64,000 nt of DNA from Flavobacterium ajazii (GTDB lineage: Bacteria; Bacteroidota; Bacteroidia; Flavobacteriales; Flavobacteriaceae): positions 1 through 64,000 of the forward strand of contig NZ_JAAEHL010000013.1 in NCBI RefSeq assembly GCF_010614725.1, in the 5' to 3' direction. The notes beneath the pieces were generated by a model, which worked only from the letters and a program-made list of their open reading frames with translations, ran no database searches and was not told the DNA's origin. The first letter of the stretch is position 1. Every line of letters starts with the position of its first letter. Shown one piece after another: positions 26,130 through 34,713 of this stretch. The position numbers and the translations under genes are program-made.

Positions 26130-26792
26130 ATGCATATTTTAATAGTAGAAGATGAGTTGGGAATTGTTCAGTTTTTGCAGCAGGGACTGCAGGAAGAAGG
26201 ATATAAGGTAACTACAGCCAACGACGGATTAAAAGGTTTTGAATTAACGCAAAACCATCAGTTTGACCTGATTTTACTGGACTGGATGCTGCCAAAAATC
26301 AACGGACTGGATCTTTGTAAAGCCATCAGGATTAAAAACCAGACAACACCAATAATTTTTTTAACAGCAAAAGATACTGTAAGTGAAACCATTCAGGGCT
26401 TGAAAGCAGGTGCTAATGATTATATAAAAAAGCCTTTTAGTTTTGAAGAACTGGCTGAGCGCATAAAAGTTCATTTCAGATACCAAAAGGGTTCAGGAAC
26501 ATTGTCTTTGGGCACTATCAAAATTGACTTGTCAAAATATACTGTTTTAAAAAACGATGAAGAAATTTCGCTCACACAAAGAGAATTTGAATTACTGTGC
26601 TATCTGATTGAAAACAAAGGAAAAGTTTGTACCAGAAACCAGATTTTAAAAGACGTCTGGGATATCAATTTTGAGTATGATACCGGGGTTATTGATGTTT
26701 TTATCAATGCCATCAGAAAAAAACTGAATTTAAAAATTGAAGAAGATTATATAAAAACAATCCGTGGTGTTGGATACATTGCAAACGATTAA
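26130..26792 (+). CDS. OmpR-family response regulator
   Basis: 220 aa. The receiver domain has the acidic pocket VEDE and phospho-acceptor Asp51 (LILLDWMLP), with the conserved Lys in YIKKPF. The C-terminal winged helix binds DNA (LTQREFELLCYLIENKG, RGVGYI). It partners with the histidine kinase whose gene starts 2 nt after its stop. Targets are unknown; the divergent four-helix-bundle gene is a candidate. Confidence 0.95.
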   Translation: MHILIVEDELGIVQFLQQGLQEEGYKVTTANDGLKGFELTQNHQFDLILLDWMLPKINGLDLCKAIRIKNQTTPIIFLTAKDTVSETIQGLKAGANDYIKKPFSFEELAERIKVHFRYQKGSGTLSLGTIKIDLSKYTVLKNDEEISLTQREFELLCYLIENKGKVCTRNQILKDVWDINFEYDTGVIDVFINAIRKKLNLKIEEDYIKTIRGVGYIAND

Positions 26793-26794
26793 AA

Positions 26795-28186
26795 ATGACA
26801 CAGCTTTCCTTTAGAAACAGAATTGCCTTAAATTATATCCTCATAACCGGTTTGTTGATTCTGGTGGTTTTTTCGATGATTTATTCCACAGTAAAATTTA
26901 CAGTTTACAAGCATCTTGATGAAAATTTAATGATTGAAATTGAAGATCATTTAAAAGAAATTAAGGTCGAGAACAATGTAGTAATTTTAATGGATGCTGA
27001 AGAATGGGAAGAACGTGAACATAACTCGGTAGATGTAAATCCGATTTTTGTTCAGTTTTTGGATGTGAATAAAAAAATAATCGAAAAATCACCTAATCTA
27101 AAGAATGAAGCCCTCGTTTATCACGAAAATGTTAGGCATCTTAAGCCGTTTGATACAGAATTATTAGGCAGTACAATCAGACAGATTCAGGTTACACTTC
27201 ATATAAAATCAAAGAAAATTGGTTATTTGATAATTGCAATGCCGCTAACAGATTCTGCAAATGTTTTAAATAATCTTTTTGAGACCCTATTAGTTGCATT
27301 TCCTGTAATTTTAGTAATACTGTTTTTAATTGCACGTTTTTTTGCAGGAAGAAGTATTAAACCAATCAATGCAATTACAAGCATTTCAGGGATGATTACA
27401 AAGGATAATTTAAAAGCCAGAATTCCTTTACCTAAACAAAGAGACGAATTACACACACTTTCAGAGACTATCAATAGCTTATTAAATCGTATTGAAGATG
27501 CGGTTGAACGCGAAAAGCAATTTACATCTGATGCTTCTCATGAACTAAGAACACCTTTAACCGTGATTAAAGGAACGTTGGAAGTACTCATCAGAAAACC
27601 CCGGGACAACAAGGAATATGAAGAAAAAATAAACTATTGTATTAATGAAGTAGATCATTTAAATACACTGGTTGATCAGCTTCTAGTTCTGGCAAGGTTT
27701 GAGAATCAAAGGCAAAATATCTTACATGAGTCCGTTTACCTAAACGCTGTGATTTTGGACGTTATAACCTTAAATTCAGGAAAAATAAACAGCAAGAAAA
27801 TCAATATGAAATTTGATGCTCAGGAAGATTGTTACATCAATTCAGATAATTACCTTGTTGTAACGATTTTAAGGAACATTGTTTCGAATGCTGTCAAATA
27901 TACAAATGAAAGTGGCGAGGTGGCTGTTTCTCTTTCTAAAAATCAAGGTAAGATAATCTGTAAAATTTCAGACAACGGAATCGGAATTGCCAAAAAAGAT
28001 TTAGAAGCCGTTTTTAATCCTTTTTTCAGGTCAAATTCGACGGTACATCCCGAAATTAAAGGAACAGGACTGGGATTGTCTATTGTAAAACGTTTTACAG
28101 AACTTCTTGAAATTAAGTTTGAGATAGAAAGCAAAATTAATATAGGAACCACAGTGGTTTTAGAATTTAATGAAGAGAGAAAATAA
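26795..28186 (+). CDS. sensor histidine kinase
   Basis: 463-aa inner-membrane kinase. Two transmembrane segments (about 13-33 and 165-185) enclose a periplasmic sensor region. A HAMP linker follows, then HisKA with phospho-acceptor His249 (ASHELRTPL), and a HATPase domain with N box, DNGIGIAKKDL (G1) and GTGLGLSIVKRF (G2). It forms a pair with the upstream response regulator. The stimulus is not evident. Confidence 0.94.
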   Translation: MTQLSFRNRIALNYILITGLLILVVFSMIYSTVKFTVYKHLDENLMIEIEDHLKEIKVENNVVILMDAEEWEEREHNSVDVNPIFVQFLDVNKKIIEKSPNLKNEALVYHENVRHLKPFDTELLGSTIRQIQVTLHIKSKKIGYLIIAMPLTDSANVLNNLFETLLVAFPVILVILFLIARFFAGRSIKPINAITSISGMITKDNLKARIPLPKQRDELHTLSETINSLLNRIEDAVEREKQFTSDASHELRTPLTVIKGTLEVLIRKPRDNKEYEEKINYCINEVDHLNTLVDQLLVLARFENQRQNILHESVYLNAVILDVITLNSGKINSKKINMKFDAQEDCYINSDNYLVVTILRNIVSNAVKYTNESGEVAVSLSKNQGKIICKISDNGIGIAKKDLEAVFNPFFRSNSTVHPEIKGTGLGLSIVKRFTELLEIKFEIESKINIGTTVVLEFNEERK

Positions 28187-28244
28187 GTGTCAGGCTGAGT
28201 CCATTCGACTTCGCTCAGGATAAACTTAGTTGAAGCCCTTTTTA
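28187..28244. repeat. GTCAGGCTGAG-type intergenic element, copy 1
   Basis: Begins directly after the kinase stop with TGTCAGGCTGAGT, contains TTCGACTTCGCTCAGG, and ends GAAGCCCTTTTTA. A shorter relative lies at 55456-55486. CTGAG/CTCAG can pair locally, and the trailing T-run could help termination. Confidence 0.5.
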
Positions 28245-28316
28245 ATAAAAAAAAAGTATTAAAAAACATGAGAAATCTTTTTTTAACAATAAACTGTAGT
28301 TAAGTTAAAATAAAAA

Positions 28317-28348
28317 TTGCTTTTTTATGAAATTAACCTGTATATTTG
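28317..28348 (+). promoter_or_regulatory. promoter of the histidine operon
   Basis: TTG (28317-28319), a 21-nt spacer and TATATTTG (28341-28348) fit the Bacteroidota consensus. Transcription would start near 28355, about 27 nt before the leader-peptide ATG. Confidence 0.8.
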
Positions 28349-28381
28349 CAACCGAATCAAAGAATAAAAAAACAACCAACA

Positions 28382-28441
28382 ATGTTTATAAACCAATTAC
28401 ATCATCATCATTTTCATAATTGCTCTCAGGCGATGTGTTAA
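28382..28441 (+). CDS. hisL: histidine operon leader peptide
   Basis: A 19-codon frame, MFINQLHHHHFHNCSQAMC, lies between the his promoter and a strong terminator upstream of hisG. Codons 7-10 and 12 are all CAT (His), five of six consecutive positions, against a very low chance expectation. This is the design of a classical attenuator leader: ribosome stalling at His codons when charged tRNA-His is scarce would prevent terminator formation. It is too short for ordinary gene finding. No Shine-Dalgarno is present, only an A-rich leader, as in neighbouring genes. Confidence 0.88.
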   Translation: MFINQLHHHHFHNCSQAMC

Positions 28442-28481
28442 TGTATGGATGTAAATCATCATATTTTAAAACCCGTTTGAG
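28425..28481 (+). promoter_or_regulatory. candidate antiterminator pairing of the his attenuator
   Basis: CTCAGGCG (28425-28432, inside the leader frame just after the His codons) can pair with CGTTTGAG (28474-28481), which contains most of the 5' arm of the terminator. Eight consecutive pairs form, two of them G-U. The two structures are mutually exclusive. This is my inference from complementarity alone. Confidence 0.4.
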
Positions 28482-28500
28482 TACATCAAACGGGTTTTTT
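28468..28500 (+). terminator. attenuator terminator upstream of hisG
   Basis: AAAACCCGTTTGA (28468-28480) pairs perfectly with TCAAACGGGTTTT (28486-28498) around GTACA and continues as a T-run to 28500. It stands 50 nt before hisG and after the promoter, so it only makes sense as a conditional terminator. Confidence 0.93.
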
Positions 28501-28549
28501 ATTACCTATTCTTTGTACTCAAACTATTAATTAAACAAAAAAAAGAAAA

Positions 28550-29407
28550 ATGAGTACTTTAAAAATTGCAATTCAAAAATCAGGTCGTTTAAATGAAGAC
28601 AGCATTCAAATCCTAAAAGACTGCGGTATTTCAATTAATAACGGAATCGATCAGTTAAAAGCCGAAGCTTCAAACTTTCCTCTTGAAGTTTTATACTTAA
28701 GAAATTCGGATATTCCTCAATACTTAATTGACGGAGTGGTAGATTTGGCAATTGTAGGAGACAATCTTTTGGTAGAAAAAGGAAAAGGAATTGAAGTAGT
28801 TCAGCGTTTAGGATTTTCAAAATGCAAAGTTTCTGTTGCTGTTCCTAAAACTTTTGAGTACAATTCGGTTCAGGATTTAGCGAATTTGCGTATTGCAACT
28901 TCCTATCCAAACACAGTTACGGAGTATTTTAACTCTTTTGGATTGACAGTAGACATTCACCAGATTTCAGGATCGGTAGAAATTGCGCCAAATATTGGTC
29001 TTGCAGATGCTATTGTGGATATTGTTTCCAGCGGAAGTACTTTATTTAAAAACAATTTGAAAGAAGTTGAGGTAATTTTGAAAAGTGAAGCAGTTTTGGC
29101 GGTTTCTCCAAAAGTTTCTCCGGAAATCCAAAAACACATTGATACTTTAAAATTCAGAATTCAGTCGGTATTAAGAGCCCGAAATTCAAAATATATTTTG
29201 ATGAATGTGCCAAACGACAAGATCGATGAAGTGGGTAAAATTTTACCGGTTTTACGAAGCCTTACCGTTTTGCCATTAGCTCAGGAAGGTTGGAGTAGTG
29301 TTCACTCTGTAATTGATAAAGATACTTTTTGGGATGTAATCGATCAGCTAAAAGAAGCAGGAGCCGAAGGAATTTTAGTTTGTCCAATTGAGAAGATGGT
29401 ACTGTAA
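28550..29407 (+). CDS. hisG: ATP phosphoribosyltransferase (long form)
   Basis: 285 aa, the long form of HisG that carries its own C-terminal regulatory domain (LKEAGAEGILVCPIEKM) and does not need HisZ. It condenses ATP with PRPP, the first and feedback-inhibited step of histidine synthesis. The catalytic domain opens IAIQKSGRLNEDS, and DAIVDIVSSGSTL binds PRPP. It is the first structural gene after the attenuator. Confidence 0.97.
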   Translation: MSTLKIAIQKSGRLNEDSIQILKDCGISINNGIDQLKAEASNFPLEVLYLRNSDIPQYLIDGVVDLAIVGDNLLVEKGKGIEVVQRLGFSKCKVSVAVPKTFEYNSVQDLANLRIATSYPNTVTEYFNSFGLTVDIHQISGSVEIAPNIGLADAIVDIVSSGSTLFKNNLKEVEVILKSEAVLAVSPKVSPEIQKHIDTLKFRIQSVLRARNSKYILMNVPNDKIDEVGKILPVLRSLTVLPLAQEGWSSVHSVIDKDTFWDVIDQLKEAGAEGILVCPIEKMVL

Positions 29408-29412
29408 AAAAG

Positions 29413-29504
29413 AAATTTCCAATTTTTTAAAATCCAAATTCCAACTTTACGAAACTTTGCAATCATACAGAATTGGAATTTGGAATTTTTAAAATTTGGA
29501 ATTT
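29413..29504. repeat. hisG-hisD spacer hairpin
   Basis: A 32-nt left arm (29413-29444) and right arm (29473-29504) form an imperfect stem around a 28-nt loop. The inner 12 bp, TCCAAATTCCAA with TTGGAATTTGGA, are perfect. The word AAATTCCAA/TTGGAATTT is the same as in the spacers at 39965 and 40451. No T-tract follows. Confidence 0.75.
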
Positions 29505-29517
29505 AATATGAAATATT

Positions 29518-30801
29518 ATGAATAAAATAAATAACCCAAAACCGGATACCTGGTCAGAAATATTAAAAAGACCTACAAAAACAATCGATGATATCGAAGT
29601 TACGGTTAAAGAAATATTTAAAGAAGTACAGAAAAAAGGTGATGAAGCAGTTGCGAAATACACTTCTATCTTCGACGGAATTGCTTTAGATAATTATGAA
29701 GTTACTTCAGAAGAAATTCAGGAAGCGATTAATTTAGTTTCAGTCGAATTGAAAGAAGCAATCCAGCTGGCTAAAAACAATATTTATAAATTCCATTCAG
29801 CACAAAAAACAGAAAGAATCTCGATTGAAACAATTGAAGGTGTAAACTGCTGGCAGGAAAAAAGACCAATTCAAAAAATTGGATTATATATCCCGGGCGG
29901 AACAGCTCCTTTGTTTTCAACTGTTTTAATGCTGGCTGTTCCTGCTGAAATTGCAGGTTCGAAAGAAATTGTGTTATGTTCGCCTCCGGATAAAAACGGC
30001 AAAATTAATCCTGCTATCTTGTATGCTGCCAATTTATGCGGAGTAACCAAAATATTAAAAGTAGGCGGAATTCAGGCTATTGCCGGAATGACGTTTGGAA
30101 CAGAATCAATTCCGAAAGTGTATAAAATTTTTGGTCCTGGCAATCAGTTTGTAACCGTGGCTAAGCAATTGGCAACACAATTTGGAGTTGCAATCGATAT
30201 GCCTGCTGGTCCATCAGAATTATTGGTAGTAGCTGATGACACGGCTGTTCCTGCCTTTGTAACTTCTGATTTATTGTCACAGGCAGAACATGGAGCTGAC
30301 AGTCAGGTAATTTTAGTTTCGACTTCAAAAAAACTTATTGCTGCTGTAGAAGAGGAGCTTCAGGTTCAGCTTGAAGCACTTCCAAGAAAAGAAATCGCCA
30401 AAAAAGCCATTGCCAATTCTAAATTAATCTTTGTTGAAAATGACAAAATTGCTTTAGAACTTATCAATGAATACGGTCCGGAACACTTTATTATCTGTTC
30501 AGAATATGATGATTTTTACTGTAACGGAATCGTAAATGCAGGTTCTGTTTTTATTGGAAATTATACCCCTGAAAGTGCCGGAGATTATGCTTCAGGAACC
30601 AATCATACACTGCCGACAAATGGTTATGCCAAAAATTACAGCGGCGTAAATCTGGACAGTTTTATGAAATCAATGACTTTTCAGAAAATTTCAGAAAAAG
30701 GAATTCAGAACATAGGGCCAGCTATTGAAGCTATGGCTGAAGCAGAAGGGTTACAGGCACATAAAAATGCTGTTACTTTAAGATTGAGGAATTTAGATTA
30801 A
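29518..30801 (+). CDS. hisD: histidinol dehydrogenase
   Basis: 427-aa zinc enzyme that oxidises L-histidinol to L-histidine in two NAD+-dependent steps, the end of the pathway. Signatures present are GLYIPGGTAPLFSTVLM, FGPGNQFVTVAKQ, DMPAGPSELLV, LLSQAEHGADSQ (zinc and substrate contacts) and GPEHF. Length and order in the operon are standard. It is 110 nt from hisG. Confidence 0.97.
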   Translation: MNKINNPKPDTWSEILKRPTKTIDDIEVTVKEIFKEVQKKGDEAVAKYTSIFDGIALDNYEVTSEEIQEAINLVSVELKEAIQLAKNNIYKFHSAQKTERISIETIEGVNCWQEKRPIQKIGLYIPGGTAPLFSTVLMLAVPAEIAGSKEIVLCSPPDKNGKINPAILYAANLCGVTKILKVGGIQAIAGMTFGTESIPKVYKIFGPGNQFVTVAKQLATQFGVAIDMPAGPSELLVVADDTAVPAFVTSDLLSQAEHGADSQVILVSTSKKLIAAVEEELQVQLEALPRKEIAKKAIANSKLIFVENDKIALELINEYGPEHFIICSEYDDFYCNGIVNAGSVFIGNYTPESAGDYASGTNHTLPTNGYAKNYSGVNLDSFMKSMTFQKISEKGIQNIGPAIEAMAEAEGLQAHKNAVTLRLRNLD

Positions 30802-30813
30802 ATTAAAGAGAAA

Positions 30814-30891
30814 AGAATATAGAACAAAGAATATAGAAATTTTACAGACCAGATGAGAAGTCTTTCCTCTTTATTCTATTTTCTATATTCT
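30814..30891. repeat. hisD-hisC spacer hairpin
   Basis: AGAATATAGAACAAAGAATA (30814-30833) pairs with TATTCTATTTTCTATATTCT (30872-30891) at 17 of 20 positions. The arms are built from iterated AGAATATAGAA words; the left is purine-rich, the right pyrimidine-rich. Confidence 0.7.
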
Positions 30892-30905
30892 AAAAAATTA
30901 AGACA

Positions 30906-31952
30906 ATGAAATTCGATATAAACACAATAACACGTGAAAACGTAAAATCTTTAAAACCATATTCGTCCGCGCGTGATGAATTTGAAGATTTTGATACAGC
31001 CGAAATGATTTTTCTGGATGCCAATGAAAATCCATTTCAAAATGGAGTAAATCGTTATCCCGATCCACAGCAGAACTCGGTTAAGGCAATTTTAGCTAAG
31101 AATAACAATGTAAAACAAAGCCAGATCTTATTAGGAAATGGAAGTGATGAGGTTTTAGATTTGCTTTTCAGGGCTTTTTGCGAACCAAAAGCAGACAATA
31201 TTATTTCGTTGCCGCCAACGTACGGTATGTACAGTGTTCTGGCGAATATAAATGCCGTTGAAAACAGAGAAGTTTTACTTTCGACAGATTTCCAGCCACA
31301 GGTGGAGAAAATTTTAGAAGCAGTTGACGAAAATACAAAAATCATCTTTTTATGTTCGCCAAACAACCCAACCGGAAATTCATTTTCGGATGAAAGTGTG
31401 GTGAAATTGCTTCAAAACTTTAAAGGTTTGGTGGTAATTGATGAAGCCTACATTGATTTTTCGGATAAAGAAAGCTGGCTGATAGAAATTGATGAGTATC
31501 CAAATTTGGTAATCACTCAGACACTTTCTAAAGCATACGGATTGGCCGGAATTCGTTTAGGAGTTTGTTATGCTTCAGAAGCTGTGATTTCAATTTTAAA
31601 CAAAATCAAACCTCCATACAATGTAAACGAACTCACACAGCAAAGAGCGATTGAGCGTTTGAAAGACGGAGAAAAAATAAAACAGGAAATTGCTTCTATC
31701 ATTGAACAAAGAGAAGAATTGCTTAAAGTTTTGACAGAAGTTGCTTTTGTTGAAAAAATATATCCAACAGAAGCTAATTTTGTTCTGGTAAAAGTGGATG
31801 ATGCTAATAAAAGATACGATCAGTTGATTGAAAAAGGAATTGTGATTAGGAACAGAACAACACAGCCTTTATGCGAAAACTGTCTTCGTTTTACGATTGG
31901 TATTCCTGAGGAAAATGCTGTATTAATTAAGGAGTTGAAGTTGTTGAAATAG
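30906..31952 (+). CDS. hisC: histidinol-phosphate aminotransferase
   Basis: 348-aa fold-type I PLP enzyme making L-histidinol phosphate from imidazole acetol phosphate and glutamate. SPNNPTGNSF and VIDEAYIDF are class I/II aminotransferase motifs. The PLP-binding Lys lies in TLSKAYGLAGIRLG. It is embedded between hisD and hisB, which settles the substrate among related aminotransferases. Confidence 0.96.
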   Translation: MKFDINTITRENVKSLKPYSSARDEFEDFDTAEMIFLDANENPFQNGVNRYPDPQQNSVKAILAKNNNVKQSQILLGNGSDEVLDLLFRAFCEPKADNIISLPPTYGMYSVLANINAVENREVLLSTDFQPQVEKILEAVDENTKIIFLCSPNNPTGNSFSDESVVKLLQNFKGLVVIDEAYIDFSDKESWLIEIDEYPNLVITQTLSKAYGLAGIRLGVCYASEAVISILNKIKPPYNVNELTQQRAIERLKDGEKIKQEIASIIEQREELLKVLTEVAFVEKIYPTEANFVLVKVDDANKRYDQLIEKGIVIRNRTTQPLCENCLRFTIGIPEENAVLIKELKLLK

Positions 31953-31960
31953 AAAAGAAG

Positions 31961-32054
31961 AGTAAAGAGTAAAGAGTAAAGAGTAAAGAAGAAAGAAAGT
32001 TGTAAAGCTCTAAACATTTAATTACAAGTCTATTCTCTTTGATTTCTTTATTCT
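31961..32054. repeat. hisC-hisB spacer with AGTAAAG tandem repeat
   Basis: Four exact tandem copies of AGTAAAG occupy 31961-31988. A pyrimidine-rich stretch at 32029-32054 (TTCTCTTT, TTTCTTTA) is roughly complementary, so the spacer can fold as a hairpin with slippable left arm. No T-tract terminator is formed. Confidence 0.65.
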
Positions 32055-32068
32055 AAAAAAAATAAAAT

Positions 32069-33205
32069 ATGAAAAAAGTACTTTTTATCGATCGTGACGG
32101 AACGATTGTTTTAGAACCAGAAGGATATCAATTAGACAGCTTAGATAAACTTGAGTTTTATCCGAAAGCGTTTCAGTATTTGGCAAAAATTGCCAATGAA
32201 CTGGATTACGAACTGGCAATGGTAACCAATCAGGACGGACTGGGAACGGATAGTTTTCCGGAAGATACGTTTTGGCCAACACAGAATTTTATTCTGAGAG
32301 CTTTTGAAAACGAAGGCGTTTTGTTTGATGATATTTTTGTAGACAGATCGTTTCCGGAAGATAATGCACCAACACGCAAACCAAGAACCGGAATGCTGAC
32401 AAAATATATTGACAATCCGAAATACGATCTGGCAAATTCGTTTGTATTAGGAGATCGTCTCACAGATGTTGAACTGGCTAAAAATTTAGGTGCAAAAGCC
32501 ATTTTCATGAATTTGACTGATGGAGCAGGTAGTACTGAAATTTCATCAAAACGTGAAGAATTAGATGAAACGATTATTCTGCAGACAACGGACTGGAAAA
32601 CGATTTATGAGTTTTTAAAATTAGAGGCACGTTCTGCTTCGATTACACGTAAAACGCACGAAACGGATATTTACATCAATCTGAATCTGGATGGAACCGG
32701 AAAAAGTAAAATCGATACCGGGATTGCTTTCTTTGACCATATGTTAGATCAAATCTCCCGTCATGGTCAAATGGATTTGGAAATTTTGGTAAAAGGCGAT
32801 TTAGAAGTTGACGAGCATCATACTATTGAAGATACAGCAATTGCGCTTGGAGAGGTTTTTGCAAAAGCATTAGGAAATAAATTAGGAATTGAACGTTACG
32901 GTTTCTGCTTGCCAATGGACGATTGTTTAGCTCAGGTTGCCATTGATTTCGGAGGAAGAAACTGGCTGATTTGGGAAACCGAATTCAAACGTGAAATGGT
33001 AGGCAAAATGCCAACAGAAATGTTTTTCCACTTTTTTAAATCATTCTCAGACGGTGCAAAAGCGAACATCAATATCAAAGCGGAAGGTGATAATGAGCAT
33101 CATAAAATTGAAGCAATTTTCAAAGCTTTCGCGAAAGCGATAAAAGTAGCTGTAAAAAGAGATACCGAAAAAATGATTTTGCCTTCGACGAAAGGGATGC
33201 TTTAA
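32069..33205 (+). CDS. hisB: bifunctional histidinol-phosphatase / imidazoleglycerol-phosphate dehydratase
   Basis: 378-aa fusion. The N-terminal HAD phosphatase (about 1-165) opens with FIDRDGTIV (nucleophile Asp) and has LGDRLTDVELA. The C-terminal dehydratase (about 185-378) has GIAFFDHMLDQISRHG and DEHHTIEDTAIALG as metal-binding histidine motifs. The two activities are steps 6 and 8 of the pathway. The same fusion occurs in enterobacteria. Confidence 0.97.
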   Translation: MKKVLFIDRDGTIVLEPEGYQLDSLDKLEFYPKAFQYLAKIANELDYELAMVTNQDGLGTDSFPEDTFWPTQNFILRAFENEGVLFDDIFVDRSFPEDNAPTRKPRTGMLTKYIDNPKYDLANSFVLGDRLTDVELAKNLGAKAIFMNLTDGAGSTEISSKREELDETIILQTTDWKTIYEFLKLEARSASITRKTHETDIYINLNLDGTGKSKIDTGIAFFDHMLDQISRHGQMDLEILVKGDLEVDEHHTIEDTAIALGEVFAKALGNKLGIERYGFCLPMDDCLAQVAIDFGGRNWLIWETEFKREMVGKMPTEMFFHFFKSFSDGAKANINIKAEGDNEHHKIEAIFKAFAKAIKVAVKRDTEKMILPSTKGML

Positions 33206-33209
33206 TGAA

Positions 33210-33274
33210 TTTTGTTTCAAGTTTTAGGTTTCACGTTTTGTTGAGCAACCTGAAACATGAAACCTGAAACAAAA
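33210..33274. repeat. hisB-hisH spacer hairpin
   Basis: The outer 10 bp are perfect, TTTTGTTTCA (33210-33219) with TGAAACAAAA (33265-33274). Inside, iterated GGTTTCA/TGAAACC words continue the pairing with bulges to a TTGAG loop near 33241. It fills most of the 83-nt spacer. Confidence 0.7.
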
Positions 33275-33288
33275 CAAACAAAAAACTA

Positions 33289-33876
33289 ATGAAAATAGTA
33301 ATAATAAATTACGGAGCAGGAAATATTCAGAGCATTATGTTTGCTATTGAAAGACTGGGTTTTAAAGCTGTTCTGAGTAATAATCCTGAGGAAATTCAGG
33401 CAGCAGACAAAGTGATTTTTCCTGGTGTGGGCGAAGCAAGCTATGTCATGAAAAAACTGAAAGAAAGCGGTTTGGATACTTTAATTCCAACTTTGAAACA
33501 GCCTGTTTTCGGCATCTGTCTCGGAATGCAGTTAATGTGTAATAAAACAGAAGAAGGAAACACAGAAGGCTTAGGAATTTTTGATGTCGATGTTATCAAA
33601 TTTTCAAATAAGGTAAAAGTACCGCAAATGGGCTGGAATCAGATTTATGATTTAAAAACCGATTTGTTTAAAGGCGTTTCTGAAAATGAATTTATGTATC
33701 TGGTACATAGTTTTTATGCTCCAAACTGTGCTGAAGCCATTGCTACAACGAATTATGAAGTAGAATATGCGTCGGCTTTGCGCAAAAATAATTTTTACGG
33801 AACACAATTTCACCCGGAGAAAAGCGGGGATGTTGGAGAGAAAATCCTTGGGAATTTTCTTCAATTAAATAATTAA
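33289..33876 (+). CDS. hisH: imidazole glycerol phosphate synthase, glutaminase subunit
   Basis: 195-aa class I glutamine amidotransferase. The catalytic triad is visible: Cys77 in FGICLGMQ and the His-Glu pair in GTQFHPEKSG. INYGAGNIQS is the family's N-terminal motif. It delivers ammonia to HisF through a heterodimer tunnel. Confidence 0.97.
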   Translation: MKIVIINYGAGNIQSIMFAIERLGFKAVLSNNPEEIQAADKVIFPGVGEASYVMKKLKESGLDTLIPTLKQPVFGICLGMQLMCNKTEEGNTEGLGIFDVDVIKFSNKVKVPQMGWNQIYDLKTDLFKGVSENEFMYLVHSFYAPNCAEAIATTNYEVEYASALRKNNFYGTQFHPEKSGDVGEKILGNFLQLNN

Positions 33877-33946
33877 AAGATTTAATGATTTAAAAATTAA
33901 AAGTTCATAATGACAAATTTTTAAATTCTTCAATCTTCAAATCTTT
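33876..33946. repeat. hisH-hisA spacer hairpin
   Basis: AAAGATTT (33876-33883) pairs with AAATCTTT (33939-33946), and inside it TAAAAATT (33891-33898) with AATTTTTA (33916-33923). The bulges are asymmetric. The left arm starts on the last base of the hisH stop codon. Confidence 0.55.
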
Positions 33947-33960
33947 AAATAAAAAAGTAA

Positions 33961-34686
33961 ATGAGAATAATACCAGCTATAGATATCATTGAAGGAAAAT
34001 GCGTTCGTTTGTCCAAAGGTGATTATGATACCAAAATAATTTACAATGAAAATCCGCTTGAAGTGGCCAAATCATTTGAGGCACACGGAATAGAATATCT
34101 GCATTTAGTGGATCTTGACGGTGCCAAATCGAGTAAAATTGTCAATTATAAAATATTAGAGCAAATTGCAACGCAGACAAGTTTAAAAATTGATTTTGGC
34201 GGAGGTTTAAAATCGGATGATGATTTGAGAATTGCATTTGAAAGCGGTGCAAACCAAATTACCGGTGGAAGTATTGCTGTAAAAAACAGAACAATCTTCG
34301 AAAAATGGATTTCTGAATATGGTTCGGATAAAATTATTTTAGGAGCTGATGCAAAAGACGAAAAAATTGCAGTTTCAGGCTGGCTGGAAGATTCTGATGA
34401 AGATTTGATTCCGTTTATTCAGGATTATCAAACAAAAGGAATTCAGTATGTTATTTGTACTGATATCGCCAAAGACGGAATGTTAGAAGGGCCAAGTTTT
34501 GATTTGTACGGCAAAATTTTAGCCGAAGCTAAAGGAATAAAATTAATCGCCTCAGGAGGTATTTCAACTTTTGATGAATTGCCCAAATTAGCTGAATTAG
34601 GCTGTGAGGGAACGATTATCGGGAAAGCAATTTACGAAGGCAGAATCACGCTAAAACAGTTAGAAAATTATATTTTAAATAAGTAG
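33961..34686 (+). CDS. hisA: ProFAR isomerase
   Basis: 241-aa beta/alpha-barrel isomerase converting ProFAR to PRFAR. The catalytic Asp8 is in IPAIDIIEGKCVRLS, and the opposite barrel end shows CTDIAKDGMLEGPSF with the second catalytic Asp. LIASGGISTFDEL closes the phosphate site. It is homologous to the next-but-one product, HisF. Confidence 0.97.
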   Translation: MRIIPAIDIIEGKCVRLSKGDYDTKIIYNENPLEVAKSFEAHGIEYLHLVDLDGAKSSKIVNYKILEQIATQTSLKIDFGGGLKSDDDLRIAFESGANQITGGSIAVKNRTIFEKWISEYGSDKIILGADAKDEKIAVSGWLEDSDEDLIPFIQDYQTKGIQYVICTDIAKDGMLEGPSFDLYGKILAEAKGIKLIASGGISTFDELPKLAELGCEGTIIGKAIYEGRITLKQLENYILNK

Positions 34687-34713
34687 TATTCCGCAAAGAT
34701 GCACAAAGTTAAG

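Noticed and set aside
31961..31988. AGTAAAG tandem repeat as a CRISPR or minisatellite array
   Set aside because: Units are 7 bp and contiguous with no spacers; it is only four copies within an operon spacer.
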